Source: Cervus elaphus (lineage: Eukaryota; Chordata; Mammalia; Artiodactyla; Cervidae). Taken from it: 64,000 bases of DNA. Both the position numbers and the translations under genes were made by a program. Positions 1 through 12,742 of this stretch are shown here, piece by piece. Numbering within the stretch: the stretch's first letter is position 1; each line of letters opens with the position of its first letter. The DNA lies in assembly GCF_910594005.1 (NCBI RefSeq), contig NC_057815.1:62510052-62574051 (forward strand), written 5' to 3'. A model generated the notes under the pieces. It was not told the DNA's origin and did not search any database. It was given only the letters and a program-made list of their open reading frames with translations.

Positions 1-640
1 TCGGATATAAAGATACCACTACAGAGACATATATGTTTATCAGAGATCAAATATAGGGATGAAAAAAAGGGTTATCCAAGAATTCCAACTTGAAAGCACA
101 AGGGCTAAACTCAAAGAAGATGAAGGAAACATGGAAGGAAAGAGAGTATAAGCATTTTAGGTGTAGGAAACGACCTGTTCCTTGAAGACACAGCCTCTTA
201 TATAGGTTTCAAAAGGCCAGTTTGACAGGAGCGCAGAGAAGTGCCAGGCCCCTGGTATCACAAGAGGCTGCAGTGACATTAATCATGACACTTCCTAGCA
301 TCTGTAACATTTGCAGACCCACCTCCAAGAGTCAGGAGAAGTTATCAATGTTTTCCTGTCAGAGAAGATTAGGGGCATGACCAGGTGGGCCCTTGGGCTG
401 TGAGGACTTGGATGGACCCAGGGCAGAATGGGGAAGATCAGGTAAGATGCAGCTGCTTAGGCGAGAGATGATGATAGTTTGAGAACAGTGTGATGAGGGG
501 AATGCAGGGCAGCATGTGAGAGTGAGCGATAAAGAGGCAGGATGCTGTTTTAGATTAGATATGTAGTAACATGGTTAACATCAGGGCTGGGCTCTTTCTT
601 GCTATAAAGATAATACTGGCTACAATTCTCCTAAGTCTCT

Positions 641-657
641 GTGAGAGAGAGAGAGAG

Positions 658-694
<37 letters not shown>
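641..694 (+). repeat. (GA)n(GT)n compound microsatellite
   Basis: A GA run passes directly into a GT run of about 18 units. Copy B has only a short GT remnant at about 25015. Confidence 0.95.
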
Positions 695-695
<1 letters not shown>

Positions 696-1210
696 GTTTT
701 CTGGGAAACCTATTGGATTACAACTGAGTAGAAGTTCTGCAGCCTTTCAAGAACACATTATGGATAACACAATTAGTCTGATATAAACTGCATTTGGGAC
801 TAGGAAGGCATTATATAGTTCTTAAACAAACACAGTTGGTTAGAATATACCTCATTTTTCACAAGGAGATTGTGACTCTCATCATCAAATATGTCTCTTT
901 TAGTTACCTGAAAACTGGTGCTCGTGGTCTTTTTACAAGGTAATCAATTCACTGGGCTTATTTCACCTGTGGTGGGTTCACACACATCCATCTATGTGGT
1001 TCCTTACAAAGTTGAGATGATGGGGATACTGCACCTCCCGTAATGATCATCTCTGAGAGCTCACCTGAGGCGCTTAGGCCCAGTGTTGTGTCTCCTGTCC
1101 TGATACCTCCAGCTAAGCTTAGCGCCCCTGGTGGTGAGAGTGTTAATAGCCTTGATAGGGAGGCCAGAGGTCCTCAAGCAGCAGGAGGAAATAAAACTTC
1201 AATGGCAGGC

Positions 1211-1240
1211 TTTGTTGTTGTTGTTGTTGTTGTTGTTTTT
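1211..1240 (+). repeat. (TTG)n simple repeat
   Basis: About ten TTG/TTGT units inside the LTR. Confidence 0.8.
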
Positions 1241-1376
1241 CTTTTCTCTTCTAATCCTGTGCTGTCATGGTGATACCTGGTTCCCTCTGAACTTAACCTT
1301 ATCTCAAACCTTGAGCTAACCAATGCATTTTTCTCATGTAAATGTCTTTCTTAAGCTATGTTAATAATCTATGTTC

Positions 1377-1575
1377 ATTGGAAAAGACCCTGATGCTGGG
1401 AAAGATTGAAGGCGGGAGAAGAAGGGGATGAAATGGTTGGATGGCATCACCAACTCAATGGACATGAGTTTGAGCAAGCTCTGGGAGTTGGTGATGGACA
1501 GGGAAGCCTGGCGTGCTGCAGTCCATGGGGTTGCAAAGAGTCAGACACGACTGAGCAACTGAACTGAACTGACTG
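1377..1575 (+). mobile_element. BovB 3' fragment, nested in LTR
   Basis: 3'-terminal BovB segment (GAAAAGACCCTGATGCTGGG to the GAACTGAACTGA tail), 5'-truncated. Confidence 0.8.
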
Positions 1576-4448
1576 AATGAACTATGCATTTGCTTGGAAA
1601 TCTGCCTTTCTTCAAGATTCATGTCATTAGTTTTATGGCCAAGGATGACTCACCTTGTGTCAATGCTAGCTCACAATGCAAGTTGTGGGTGAGAGCTCTG
1701 GTGAAACTCTCTCAGTTTTGAGGCATTTCCTTTCTCTAATTATCAGCTTCTAATAGTTATATAACTCCCTCTAAGACTAGCAAGGGGGCATTCTTTCTGT
1801 CCCCTTCTGATGTCTATGTCAGAAGCTTTCTCTCTTTCATATTTCAATAAAACTTTATTATACACAAAGCTCTGAGCAATCAAGCCACATCACTGGCCCC
1901 GGACTGAATTTCTCTCCTTCGGAGTCCAAGAATCCTGCTTCGTTCTCGGCTCATAACAGCAAACTTTCAGTGGCTTATGTTTTGTGAGATTGTGTAGGTG
2001 GGATTTGTGATCCACACTGGAAACCACTGCTGGTGGTCAGTCAGAGGGGGCATCACAAAGTGGTAACACAGTGATGCTCACTCTTCAACCTAGAATCACT
2101 ATGGCCCTCTGGCCATGGTCTAGTCTCAGAAGTTTTGTCGGGACTTCAAGTAAATGGGGCTATGAAACAATAGATGAGGAAAGGGAACATCTCAGATGAT
2201 ATTCCATATCTTGATAGTTGCCAAAGTTTGATGGTAAAAGAAAGAGCTCCAGTATGAAACAGCTAATAAGTTTCCCTTTGCTCTGCCCAAGGAATGTAGA
2301 ACTCATAAAAGCTAGAGATAAATTGAGACCTATTGAAATTCCATTTGTGCCATGTTCATCCTACATGAAGGAAACCAAATAAAGAATGAGGCTGAAAGTG
2401 AAGCAGAAATGCTATCCAGTTAAAGATATAGATACCCAAATAGCTCAGAAGCTATATACAGTTTGCCCATGGCTACAGACTATGATCCAATCAGGCTCTG
2501 ATAAAGAACAAGGTCAGAGGTGGACATTATATCAATTGATGACTCAAGCTGGGTTCCAAATGGTAATGGAGCCTCCAACTATTTCTCTTCTATTCAAGAT
2601 CCAACCAATTTTGAGATGCACCAAGAGCGTGTAGAGACAGGAGATACAGAGCAAACATTCAGCCATGAGACTGCAGAATCTATATTCCCTTCAGGGTTCC
2701 AAAGAGCTAATACATCAAAGTTGATGCAGCACAACTGACATGGAAGGAACTAGTCTCTATCCATGAAGGCTGAACCCACCCCCTGACTTCTCCCTAAGCA
2801 GTGACCCCAGGGCTCCAATGCATTCAGAGAGACAGATGTAGGAACATGATGGCATTTGCCTGATAAAACTTTAGGCCACTTGACAGCCATGGTGTCAGGT
2901 GACTGAATCTTACATGTTGCTTTTCTCACATCTGAGCACAGAGTTAAAATACCTCAGAAGAAACAGCTATGGATAAGCAAAAAGGACATAAAAAGAAAAT
3001 AATTATGCAAAGGTTCTATAAGTAAATTTATATATAGAGCTTTCTTCTTTTGTGATTCCAGTAAAACTGTTTCTCTAAGTGGGATAAAGCCACAAATTAT
3101 GGATGTTATATGGAAAGGGGTCACTTTTCCTAAGTAGACTTGGCAAATGAAATTTTGCTTTGTTTTATTTCCCAGGCAGTCATCTATTATTATACAACAT
3201 AAGCTCATTGTGATACTAGCAAAATAAAACCTGAAACAGTAAACTAAAAAATCAATTCTAAAATTCTGTAGTTTTTGGCCTGACAGAGGTGAACTGTGTT
3301 AGCTCAGAAGACAAGAGTTTAGCACTGACTATAGCTGAGAGAGCGACAAGTAATATGTAGTAGAGATGATAATTCCCAAAGTCAATGTGGGAGAAATAAG
3401 ATTTGGTCATAAGCTGAGAAGTCATGGTGAGATGAGACTTGACTTGTGTTCCATGCCTGGGAAATGGGGATTAAGATGGAACTTCTATAAGAAGGAGGAG
3501 GGAAGGAACGACAGAGACTTCTCTAACTTATTTTCCTCATGGTCTTATGATACTTCTCAGACATCTTTTTAATATCATTAACACCAACCAAGTGCATTAA
3601 TCAACTTTTTAATATTAAAAGTTAGATGTCATTGTCACTAAAAGTTGGATATTTCCTGATGCCACTTCTGGAAATTATTGCCACGTGCTCCTCTTGCCAC
3701 TGGTCTCTCAGCTGAGCTAGTTATGGGTGGCAGATCCTCCTCAAGGAGGAGGAGGAGCAGGTTAGTGATGTAAGGAACTGCAGCAGTTCCCTGTGTTTGG
3801 ATGAATGAATACATAACAGACTGCAGGGCCAACCAGCTGGCACACCGTCAGACTCCTGAGCACAGGCTGACCAAAGTGATGAAGAAATTTTCTACACAGC
3901 CATGCAGAAATATTGCATTTTTACAGTTAGAAATTAAAACATCAGAACTGGAAAACCACCTTGGCCTTTGACCTGTTTTTGAGGGAAGGTCTTTCTACCT
4001 CTGAAAAATCAAAGACTCTGGCTGTTCTCTGCATGTGCGATTCAAACTTACAAAATAGGAAGGTGATATGGGTAGATTCAGGCTAGAGAAATACAGTCCC
4101 TTCGAGGAACAAACAAAGCCTTTTTCTTCTTCCAACATCCCTATTGTAAGGCCTCCCACAGACTGATCTTCAGTGAGCACTGTAACTAGGAAGCCTGCAG
4201 GCTGGGTCATTTCCTCTTTTAGAATAGCTTCCAGACAACAAGTGAAACTCACCCAAGCAGGTTTCGTTTTTTCTTCTGTGTGCCTCTCAAACTCTTCCCT
4301 CCACAAACCACTCAGCAACCCTCACATCCTAATGCAGAAGTTGTGATTCCTTGGAAAGAAGTGAAGACTGGCAATGGGCAGATGTGTTCAGGATTCACTC
4401 ATCACACAAGCGCCTGACCTCCACTAAGATCTCTAATAGATGATAAGT

Positions 4449-4458
4449 GAAAATGAAA
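4449..4458. promoter_or_regulatory. ISRE-like element of the leftmost TRIM promoter block
   Basis: GAAAATGAAA on + lies in the third duplicated block, in the position of the TRIM34 ISRE. The gene it would serve lies left of the window. The adjacent exon 1 donor is mutated (AT instead of GT at 4402-4401). Confidence 0.4.
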
Positions 4459-4637
4459 GCTAAATTCTAGAGGGTGGAGCATGGGCGAGAAAGGAGGAGA
4501 GAAACTATAGACCAGTAAGAGGCGTCCACCTAGGACACTGTGAGGAAACAAGGCTTTTATTCCTGAGCCTGGTGGGTCAGTGAGTACATTTTATTCTTTT
4601 CTCAGCTCCTCCTAGAAGCTGTTCTCAAGTCTCTTCA

Positions 4638-4772
4638 TTTTTTTTCTTTTTTTAATTTTTTTTTTTCTTTATTAGTTGGAGGCTAATTACTTCACAACAT
4701 TTCAGTGGGTTTTGTCATACATTGACATGAATCAGCCATGGAGTTACATGTATTCCCCATCCCGATCCCAAT
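4638..4772 (-). mobile_element. L1 3' end (ruminant type)
   Basis: T-rich start then TTATTAGTTGGAGGCTAATTAC and the TGAATCAGCCATGG...CCCATCCCGATCCC segment typical of bovine L1 3' ends in reverse. It sits where copy B has its 50-bp tandem duplication. Confidence 0.75.
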
Positions 4773-5198
4773 GCAATTTCAGACACTCACCATGTCTTGT
4801 TCCATATTAAGGAGCTGTCAGGAGGAGGAAGTACCCCCTTTTCCCCAGTGAAGACCCACACTGAGGGCTCCCTTGAGGCAATAACACTAGCACGCTCTCC
4901 CCTGACCTGTGTCCACCAGCTGAAATAAGTGAATGTGGACAGTCTGTCTTATTAGGTCATGTTGGAAGAAATGGCTCAACAATCTGAAATCACTCAGGTG
5001 GTGAGTCAGAGGGGCGATCAGAGAGCAGTAGTTCATTGACACTGACATTCAGAAGCTGGATGCTATATGGCCAAAATGACACTTTTCCTAAATAGGTTGA
5101 AAAAGAGGGCACTATAGGAGGGTTATTTGTTGGGCAATGTCATCTAATGTTGTTTATCATATAATCCTTAGAGTCTTAAAAATGAAGCAGGAAAATTA

Positions 5199-5676
5199 GT
5201 TTGATGGTTAATTTTGTGTGTTAACACTGACCGGTCATTTGTGTCAGACATCGTTTCTGGATGCATCTGTGTGGGTGTCATTTTCAGGTGAGATTAGAAT
5301 TAGATCTGTGGACTCAGTAGTCTGCCTTTCCCAGGGTGGGTGAGCATCATCATTCAATTTGTTGAGGGACCTGAAAAGAACAAACATGTGGAAGAAGGAA
5401 GAATTTGCTCTTCCTGTTCCTGCCTGCTTGCTTGAGCTGAGATGAAGCTCTTCTATGGTCTTCAGACTAGACTGTACTGTGGCCCCAAGCATCAGACTTG
5501 GACTGAGTTACATAGATTTCCAGTCTGCAGATGGCAGGACTGGAATTTCTCAAAGTCTATAATTATATGAGCCAATTCCTTATAATTAAGCACTTTCAAA
5601 TAAATATTTATGATGAAGATAGATAGATATATAGATAGATATTCTGCTTCTCTGAAGTACCCTGACTAATACAGTG
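5199..5676 (-). mobile_element. MLT2-like ERVL LTR, copy A
   Basis: The + strand reads TGATGGTTAATTTTGTGTG... to CTGACTAATACAG, the reverse of MLT2-type LTR ends. Present in copy B (32094-32716), so it predates the duplication. Confidence 0.6.
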
Positions 5677-5845
5677 AAGAAAAAATTCTGTGTTTTTTCT
5701 TCACAGAGACAAACCATAATAATGATAATGATAATGACACAGATCAACAGCAATTTCAAAAGACGTGAGTCAAAGAGTGTTATTTTTTGGGTTTTTGTTG
5801 TGTGTGTGATATTGAGTTGCATGAACTGTTTAAAAATTTTGAACA

Positions 5846-8406
5846 TTCAGTTCAGTTCAGTCAGTTGCTCAGTTGTGTCCAACTCTTTGTGACCCCATGG
5901 ACTGCAGCACTCCAGGCTTCAAGATCCATCAAAATTCCCAGAACTTACTCAAACTCATGTCCATCGAGTCAGTGATGCCATCCAAACATCTCATCCTCTG
6001 TCACCCCCTTCTCCTCCTTCCCTCATCTTTCCCAGCATCAGAGTCTTTTCAAATGAGTTAGCTCTTCACATCAGGTGGCCAAAATATTGGAGTTTCAGCT
6101 TCAACATCAGTTCTTCCAATGAATATTCAAGACTAGTTTCCTTTAGGATTGACTGGGTTGATCTCTTTGCAGTCCAAGGGATTCTCAAGAGTCTTCTCCA
6201 ACACCACAGTTCAAAAGCATCAATTCTTCTGCGTTTAGCTTTCTTTATAGTCCAACTCTCACATCCATACATGACTACTGGAAAAACCATAGCCTTGACT
6301 AGATGGACCTTTGCTGACAAAGTAATGTCTCTACTTTTTAATATGCTGTCTAGGTTAGTCATAACTTTCCTTCCAAGGAGTAAGTGTCTTTTAATTTCAT
6401 GGCTGCAATCACCCATCTGCAGTGATTTTGGAGCCCAGAAAAATAAAGTCAGCCACTGTTTCCCCATCTATTTGCCATGAAGTGATGGGATCTGATGCCA
6501 TGATCTTAGTTTTCTGAATGTTGAATTTAAAGCCAACTTTTCCACTCTCCTCTTTCACTTTCATCTACAAGATTTTCAGTTCTTCACTTTCTGCCATAAG
6601 GTGGTGTCATCTGCATATCTGAGGTTATTGACATTTCTCCCGGCAATCTTGATTCCAGCTTGTGGTTCATCCAGCCTGGCATTTCACACAATGTACTCTG
6701 CATATAAGTTAAATAATCAGGGTGACAATATACAGCCTTGACATACTCCTTTTCCTATTTGGAATTAGTCTGTTGTTCCATGTCCAGTTCTAACTGTTGC
6801 TTTCTGACCTGCCTATAGATCTCTCAAAAGGCTGGTCAGGTGGTCTGGTATTCCCATCTCTTTCAGAATTTTCCAGTTTGTTGTGGTCCACACAGTCAAA
6901 GGCTTTGGCATAGTCAATAAAGCAGAAATAGATTTTTTTTCTGGAACTCTCTTGCTTTTTCAATGATCTGCCGGGAGCCGTTATGGGAGGTCCCACCCGT
7001 GACGAGGTCATGAAGAAAATACCGGGCAGGCAAGGCCGTCCGGGACCCCATTCATGACGAGGTCACGAGGAAAAACCCTGACAGGCAAGGCCGTCTAGGA
7101 CACGGGACCCTCCAGGTAGGCCTCGGCCTCTACCCCACCCTGTATCCTCCCTCCTTTTCTGCTGTTGTTCTTGTTTGCCCTGCTGCAGATTCTTGTGTTG
7201 CCTGCCGAGAGCTCTCCTGCTCCTCTTTCACTGAATGAGGACCAACTTAAAACCCTAATTAATAAATCTCATGGACGCTGGTACGCTATGAAGGGGCCAG
7301 GGATGAAAGAAATGCTTCAATTCAAACCCTTTTGCTGGCATTCTGGCTTGTTTGATAAATATGTGCTCTCATTACACAAAATGCTCATGATTGTTCTAAA
7401 CATCCTAGGCACAGTATACTAACAAAAGAAACTATGAAGCATAGGTCCCTCTGTGGGGTGAAAAAAGCCCCACAAATATTATAGCCGCATATGTGCCTAA
7501 TAGAAAATAGTTTAGATAGAGATTAGCTGGTGACTTCTTGCAGGTAATTAACTTTTGGACTAATAGCCTGTTTGTGCCATATCTGCTGTTTTTGCAATCC
7601 TTTACATTTCTGTTCTGTGAAAATGTAATCCTACCTAGTTCCCTTGGGGATGACACCTAATAGAAAGAAAGTAGATTAACCACAAAAAAGACAGGGTCGG
7701 CTACTGAAGTTGCTTAAAGTTGCACTAAGTGCAAGCCATAAATTGTCAACAGGCCTGAAAGCCAAAAGATATTATACATAGAGATTAACCATAAAAAAGG
7801 CCCTAATAGGCACAGAGCCCTTTGGGGGGTGAGGAAGCCCTATTAGAGAATACAAAAAATATTGTTTTAAAAGTGGTTATTGGATCAACGTTTGATTGAT
7901 GTTAATGTGTTGAGGTTGTGCAGTGGACACTATTGTTAATATAGTTAAAGATATAGTAAAATAAGAGTTTAGCCCTAGTGTAAAAACAATAAGATAATTG
8001 TTAGTTTTAACCAGGAGTGCTAAACAGGGGCTGCCTCTCCAGAGCCACAGAGTCTTTGTGTGTTAAATTTTTTAGATAAATTTAGCTGAGAATTTCTGCA
8101 AAAAGACTGACTTTTATGTTAACAGGATTGTATTTCTATTATGTTACAACTTGCTGTACCATGAGACTGCCAATTTTCTGTTTTCTGCTAACCTCAAGGC
8201 CAGAAGATAATGTACAAAAAATCTATGGGAAAAGACTCTCGTAAACAAAAAATATACAGAGAATACCTGGTTTCGTGAAGGACAAGCTGATGTAATGTTA
8301 AACTAAGTCTGTATTATCTGCCCCTTAGAAATGTACCAACTTAGGGTATAAATAAGATGGTGAAAAATAAAGCAACTGCCAGACTCTGCCGCATATCCTG
8401 GTCTGG

Positions 8407-8437
<31 letters not shown>

Positions 8438-10550
8438 CGCCGACACCATTCATCCTGAGGGTTCCGCTGGATCCTGCTGGGGCTGGACCCCGGCAATGAT
8501 CCAGTGGATGTTGGCAATTTTATCGCTGCTTCCTCTGCCTGTTTTAAATCCAACTTGAACACCTGGAAATTCACAATTCACGTACTGTTGAAGCCTGACT
8601 TAGAGAATTTTGAGCATTACTTTACTAATGTGTGCGATGAGTGCAATTGTGTGGTAGTTTGAATATTCTTTGGGATTGTCTTTCTTTGGGATTGGAATGA
8701 AAACTGACCTTTTACAGTCCTGTGGCCGCTGCTGGGTTTTCCAAATTTGTTGGCTTATTGGGTGCAGCACTTTAACAGCATCATCTTTCAGGATTTGAAA
8801 TAGCTCAACTGGGATTCCATCACCTCCACTAGCTTTGTTCGTAGTGATGCTTCCTAATGCCCACTTGACTTTGCATTCCAGAATGTTTGGCTCTAGGTGA
8901 AGGATCACACCACCATGGCTAGCTGGGTCATGAAGACCTTTTTTGTATAATTCTTCTGGGTATTCGTGTCACTTCTTAATATTGTCTGCTTCTGTTAGGT
9001 CCATACCATTTTTGTCCTTTATTTGCATGTGTCCATCTTTGCATGAAGTGTTCCCTTGGTATCTCTAATTTTCTTGAAGAGATTTCTAGTCTTTCCCATT
9101 CTATTGTTTTCTTTCATTTCTTTGCATTGATCACTGAGGAGGGTTTTCTTATCCCTCTTTGCTATTCTTTGGAACTCTGCAGCCAAATGAATGTATCTTT
9201 CCTTTTCTCCTTTGCCTTTTGTTTCTCTTCTTTTCTCAGCTATTTGTAAGACCTCCTCAGATAACCATTTTGCTTTTTTGCATTTCTTTTTCTTGGGGAT
9301 GGTCTTGATCACTGCCTCCTATACAATGTCATGAACCTCCATCCATAGTTCTTCAGGCACTCTATCAGATCTAATCCCTTGAATCTGTTCGTCACTTCCA
9401 CTGTATAATTGTAAGGGATTTGATTTAGGTCATGCCTGAATGGTCTAGTGGTTTTCACTACTTTCTTCAATTTAAGTCTGAATTTGGCAATAAGGAATTC
9501 ATGATGAGCCACAGTCAGCTCCCAGTTTTGTCTTTGCTGATGATATGATGCTTCTCCATCTTTGGCTGCAAAGAATATATATATTCAATCTGATTTTGGT
9601 ATTGACCATCTGGTGATGTCCATGTGTAGAGTCTTCTCTTGTGTTGTTGAAAGAGGGTGTTTGCTATGACCAGTGTGTTCTCTTGGCAAAACTTTGTTAA
9701 TCTTTGACCTGCTTTGTTTTGTACTTCAAGGCCAAATTTTCCTGTTGTTCAAGGTATCTCTTGACTTCCTACGTTTTCACTCCAGTCCCCTATAATGAAA
9801 AAGACATCCTTTTTGGGCGTTAGTTCTAGAAGGTCTTGTAGATCTCCATAGAACCATTCAACTGCAGCTTCTTCAGCATTACTCTTTGGGGCATAGACCT
9901 GGATTACTGTGATACTGAATGGTTTGCCTTGGAAGTGAACAGAGATCATTCTGTCGTTTTTGAGATTGCATCCAAGTACTGCATTTTGGATTCTTTTGTT
10001 GACTATGGTGGCTACTCCATTTCTTCTAAGGGATTCTTGCCCACAGTAGTAGATATAATGGTTATCTGAGTTAAATTCACCCATTCCAGTCCATTTTAGT
10101 TCACTGATTCTTAAAGTGTCTATGTTCACTCTTGCCATCTCCTGTTTGACCACTTCCAATTTGCCTTGATTCATGGACCTAACATTCCAGGTTCCTATGC
10201 AATACTGCTCTTTACAGCATCAGACTTTACTTCCATCACCTGTCACATCCACAACTGAGTGTGGTTTTTGCTTTTGCTATGTCTCTTCATTCTTTCTGGA
10301 GCTATTTCTTCACTGATCTCCAATAGCATATTGGGCACCTATCGACCTGGGGAGTTCATCTTTCAGTGTCCTATCTTTTTACCTGTTCATACTGTTCATG
10401 GAGTTCTCAAGGTAAGAATGCTGAAATAGTTTGCCATTCCCTTCTCCAGTGGACCACATTCTGTTGGAGCTCTCCACCATGACCCATCTTGGGTATAGTT
10501 TCATTGAGTTAAACAAGGCTGTGGTCCATATGATCTTTAACCCAGTATTA
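5846..10550 (-). mobile_element. Near full-length BovB LINE, split by an LTR
   Basis: About 3.2 kb of BovB after removing the LTR at 6969-8495. Minus-strand pieces show the apurinic-type endonuclease (9749-10174, ending near FIIGDWSENVGSQE), the reverse-transcriptase block with ITTNKASGGDGIP (about 8830), FIDYAKAFDCVDHNK (about 6900) and the catalytic YADD (about 6610), then the C-terminal region and 3' tail. Several frameshifts and stops mean it is inactive. Confidence 0.9.
6969..8495 (+). mobile_element. 1.5-kb solo LTR, class II-like ERV, inside BovB
   Basis: Begins TGCCGGG and ends CCCGGCA (7-bp inverted ends), flanked by perfect ATGATC duplications (6963-6968, 8496-8501). TATA-like TATAAATA at 8347 and AATAAA at 8366 give + orientation. 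A CT microsatellite lies at 8405-8434. Six-base duplication and length suit a betaretrovirus-like family. No internal viral genes are present. Confidence 0.85.
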
Positions 10551-10720
10551 TTTATTTCGGTTGCAATTTTTTCTCCCATTCAGTAGGTTATCTTCATTTT
10601 GTCAAATATTTCTTTCACTAACTGTGCAAATGCTTTTAAGTTTAATTCAATCCTATTTGTTTATTTCTACTTTTATTCCTTTGCCTTAAGAGATAAATAA
10701 AAAAAAATATTACTATGATT
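10551..10720 (-). mobile_element. L1 ORF2 fragment
   Basis: Reverse of the typical L1 ORF2 region encoding PTEWEK...FAQLVK...LKLN...INKIG. It abuts the BovB 5' end; degraded. Confidence 0.5.
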
Positions 10721-10784
10721 TAGGTCAGTGATCTAAGTGTGTTTTCTTCTATGAGTTTTATGGTTGCAGGACTTATATTTAGAT

Positions 10785-10942
10785 TTAACTCAAAATATTT
10801 AAATTTAATTTAGATATATTTTAATTATATTTAAAATATAATAATATATTTAATATAAATAAATTTTTATTTCTATTTATATTTAATTAAAAATATTAAA
10901 ACATATTTAAATAGATTATATTTAATCTATTTTGAGTTTACT
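10785..10942. repeat. AT-rich imperfect palindrome
   Basis: The left arm AACTCAAAATATTTAAAT is mirrored by the right arm, whose reverse complement reads AAACTCAAAATAGATTAAAT. The ~155-bp interval is almost pure A/T with many TTTAAAT units. Confidence 0.55.
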
Positions 10943-11659
10943 TTCGTATAGAGTGGGTGGAAATATTCAGTTCTCATTCTCTTGCGTGTAACTCTCCAGT
11001 TTTCCCAGAACCAGTTACTGAAGAGATTTCAAGATACCTTCTTCAGCCTCTTACTAAGAAAAAACATGTGACGGGAGCAATTTATAAATGTCTTATTCTT
11101 TTTAGCATAGGGCTTCATTTCTGGGTCCAGGAGCCCCTGTTAAAAGTGAATGCCCCTCTGTGTGCAGATCTTTTCTATTGTATATAAAAATTTAGGTCCT
11201 CTTTTCTCGTAACTAGGTACTTCCTTCTGAACTGGAGAACTGGGCATTTCAGTAAATGAAAGAACATCAATGCCCCTGAAGAGTCATTTGTCAATAATTC
11301 CAGAGTACAGATTTTTCTTAGTGAGTCAGAGCCCCAGTCATTGTAGCAATAGGAAGACAGGAAGGCAGAAGTCAAAGGAAATATTTAAGAGACCAATTTT
11401 CTTTTGTTTCCAAGGATGAGTGCTAAGACATGGATGTGTGCATACATACACAGACACAGAAACTGGAAAATTCCTCAGTAGAAACCCTTGTCAAATCAAA
11501 GGTCATCCAAAAGTAGGAAGTTGAGAATTCTTGAGAACAAGGAGGGATAAGAAAAGATTCACTTCATCCACTTAAAAAAAAAAACTGACTCCATTGAGAT
11601 TAAAATTTCCAAAAGACATGGGGATCCCACCAAGCCCTGAATGAACATCCATTGAAGTG

Positions 11660-12742
11660 GTTCAGTTCAGTTCAGTCACTCAGTCGTGTCTGACTCTTTG
11701 CGACCCCATGAACTGCAGCATGCCAGGCCTCCCTGTCCATCACCAACTCCCGGAGTTTACTAAACTCATGTCCATTGAGCTGGTGATGCCATCCAACCAT
11801 CTCATCCTCTGTCATCCCTTTCTCCTCTCGCCTTCAATCTTTCCCAGCATCAGGGTCTTTTCACATGAGTCAGCTCTTTGCATCAGGTGGCCAAATTATT
11901 GGAGTTTCAGCTTCAACATCAGTCCTTCCAATGAACATTCAGGACTGATTTCCTCTAGGATGGACTGGTTGGATCTTCTTGCTGTCCAAGGGACTCTCAA
12001 GAGTCTTCTCCAACACCACAGTTCAAAAGCATCAATTCTGAGCTTAGCTTTCTTTATAGTTCAACTCACATCCATACGTGACTAGTGGAAAAACCATAGC
12101 CTTGAATAGATGGGCCTTTGTTGGCAAAGTAATGTCTCCGATTTTTATTTTTATTTTTTCTCTGTAACACATTTTTTTTTTCCATTTATTTTTATTAGTT
12201 GGCGGCTAATTACCTTACAATATTGTAGTGGTTTTTGCCATACATTGACATGAATCAGCCATGGATTTACATGTGTTCCCCATCCCGATCCCCCCTCCTG
12301 CCTCCCTCCCCACCCCATCCCTCTGTGTCTTCCCAGTGCACCAGCCCTGAGCACTTGTCTCACGCATCCAACCTGGGCTGGTGGTCTGTTTCGCCCTTGA
12401 TAGTATGCTTATTTCAGTGCTATTCTCTCCGAACATCCCACCCTCGCCTTCTCCCACAGAGTCCCAAAGTCTGTTCAGTACATCTGTGTCTCTTTTTCTG
12501 TTTTGCATATAGGGTTATCATTACCATCTTTTTAAATTCCATATATAGGCGTTAGTATACTGTAATGGTCTTTATCTTTCTGGCTTACTTCACTCTGTAT
12601 GTCTCTGCTTTTTAATATGCAGTCTAAGTTGGTCATTACTTTTCTTCCAAGGAGTAAGCATCTTTTTATTTCATGGTTTCAGTCACCATCTGCAGTGATT
12701 TTGGAGCCCCCCAAAATAAAGGCTGCCTCTGTTTCTCCATTA
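11660..12742 (-). mobile_element. BovB 3' fragment, split by L1
   Basis: BovB 3' end in reverse (11660-12136), resuming at 12598 with GTCTCTGCTTTTTAATATGC to about 12742. The gap is an L1 insertion. Confidence 0.85.
12155..12597 (-). mobile_element. L1 3' UTR inserted in BovB
   Basis: T-rich tail, TTATTAGTTGGCGGCTAATTAC, then bovine L1 3' UTR to CTTACTTCACTCTGTAT. Confidence 0.8.

Larger units (their letters stand above)
1135..1969 (+). mobile_element. Solo endogenous-retrovirus LTR
   Basis: Starts TGAGAG, ends TTTCA, flanked by GTGG repeats (1131-1134, 1970-1973). AATAAA at 1846 is followed by a U5-like stretch. Absent from the homologous position in copy B (about 25590). It contains a BovB 3' fragment. 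A 4-bp duplication suits a gamma-type element. Confidence 0.7.
1..5676. repeat. Duplicated TRIM promoter/intron-1 block, copy A
   Basis: Aligns by eye with 24190-32716 and, more loosely, with 48240-52640: the start (about 1-130) matches 24190-24310, 840-1130 matches 25290-25590, 2900-4600 matches 29730-31540, and the end matches 32716. Private to this copy are an LTR (1135-1969), a (GA)n(GT)n tract (641-694) and an L1 3' end (4638-4772). By position it is intron 1 and the promoter of a TRIM gene outside the window. Confidence 0.75.

Noticed and set aside
7165..7422. 85-codon frame in the 1.5-kb LTR
   Set aside because: Lies wholly inside a solo LTR. No viral gene similarity that I can see, and no internal provirus remains.
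9749..10174. 141-codon frame with nuclease-like sequence
   Set aside because: BovB endonuclease domain, part of the element at 5846-10550.
11657..12085. 142-codon + strand frame
   Set aside because: Antisense reading of the BovB 3' end; the same peptide recurs at each reversed BovB copy.
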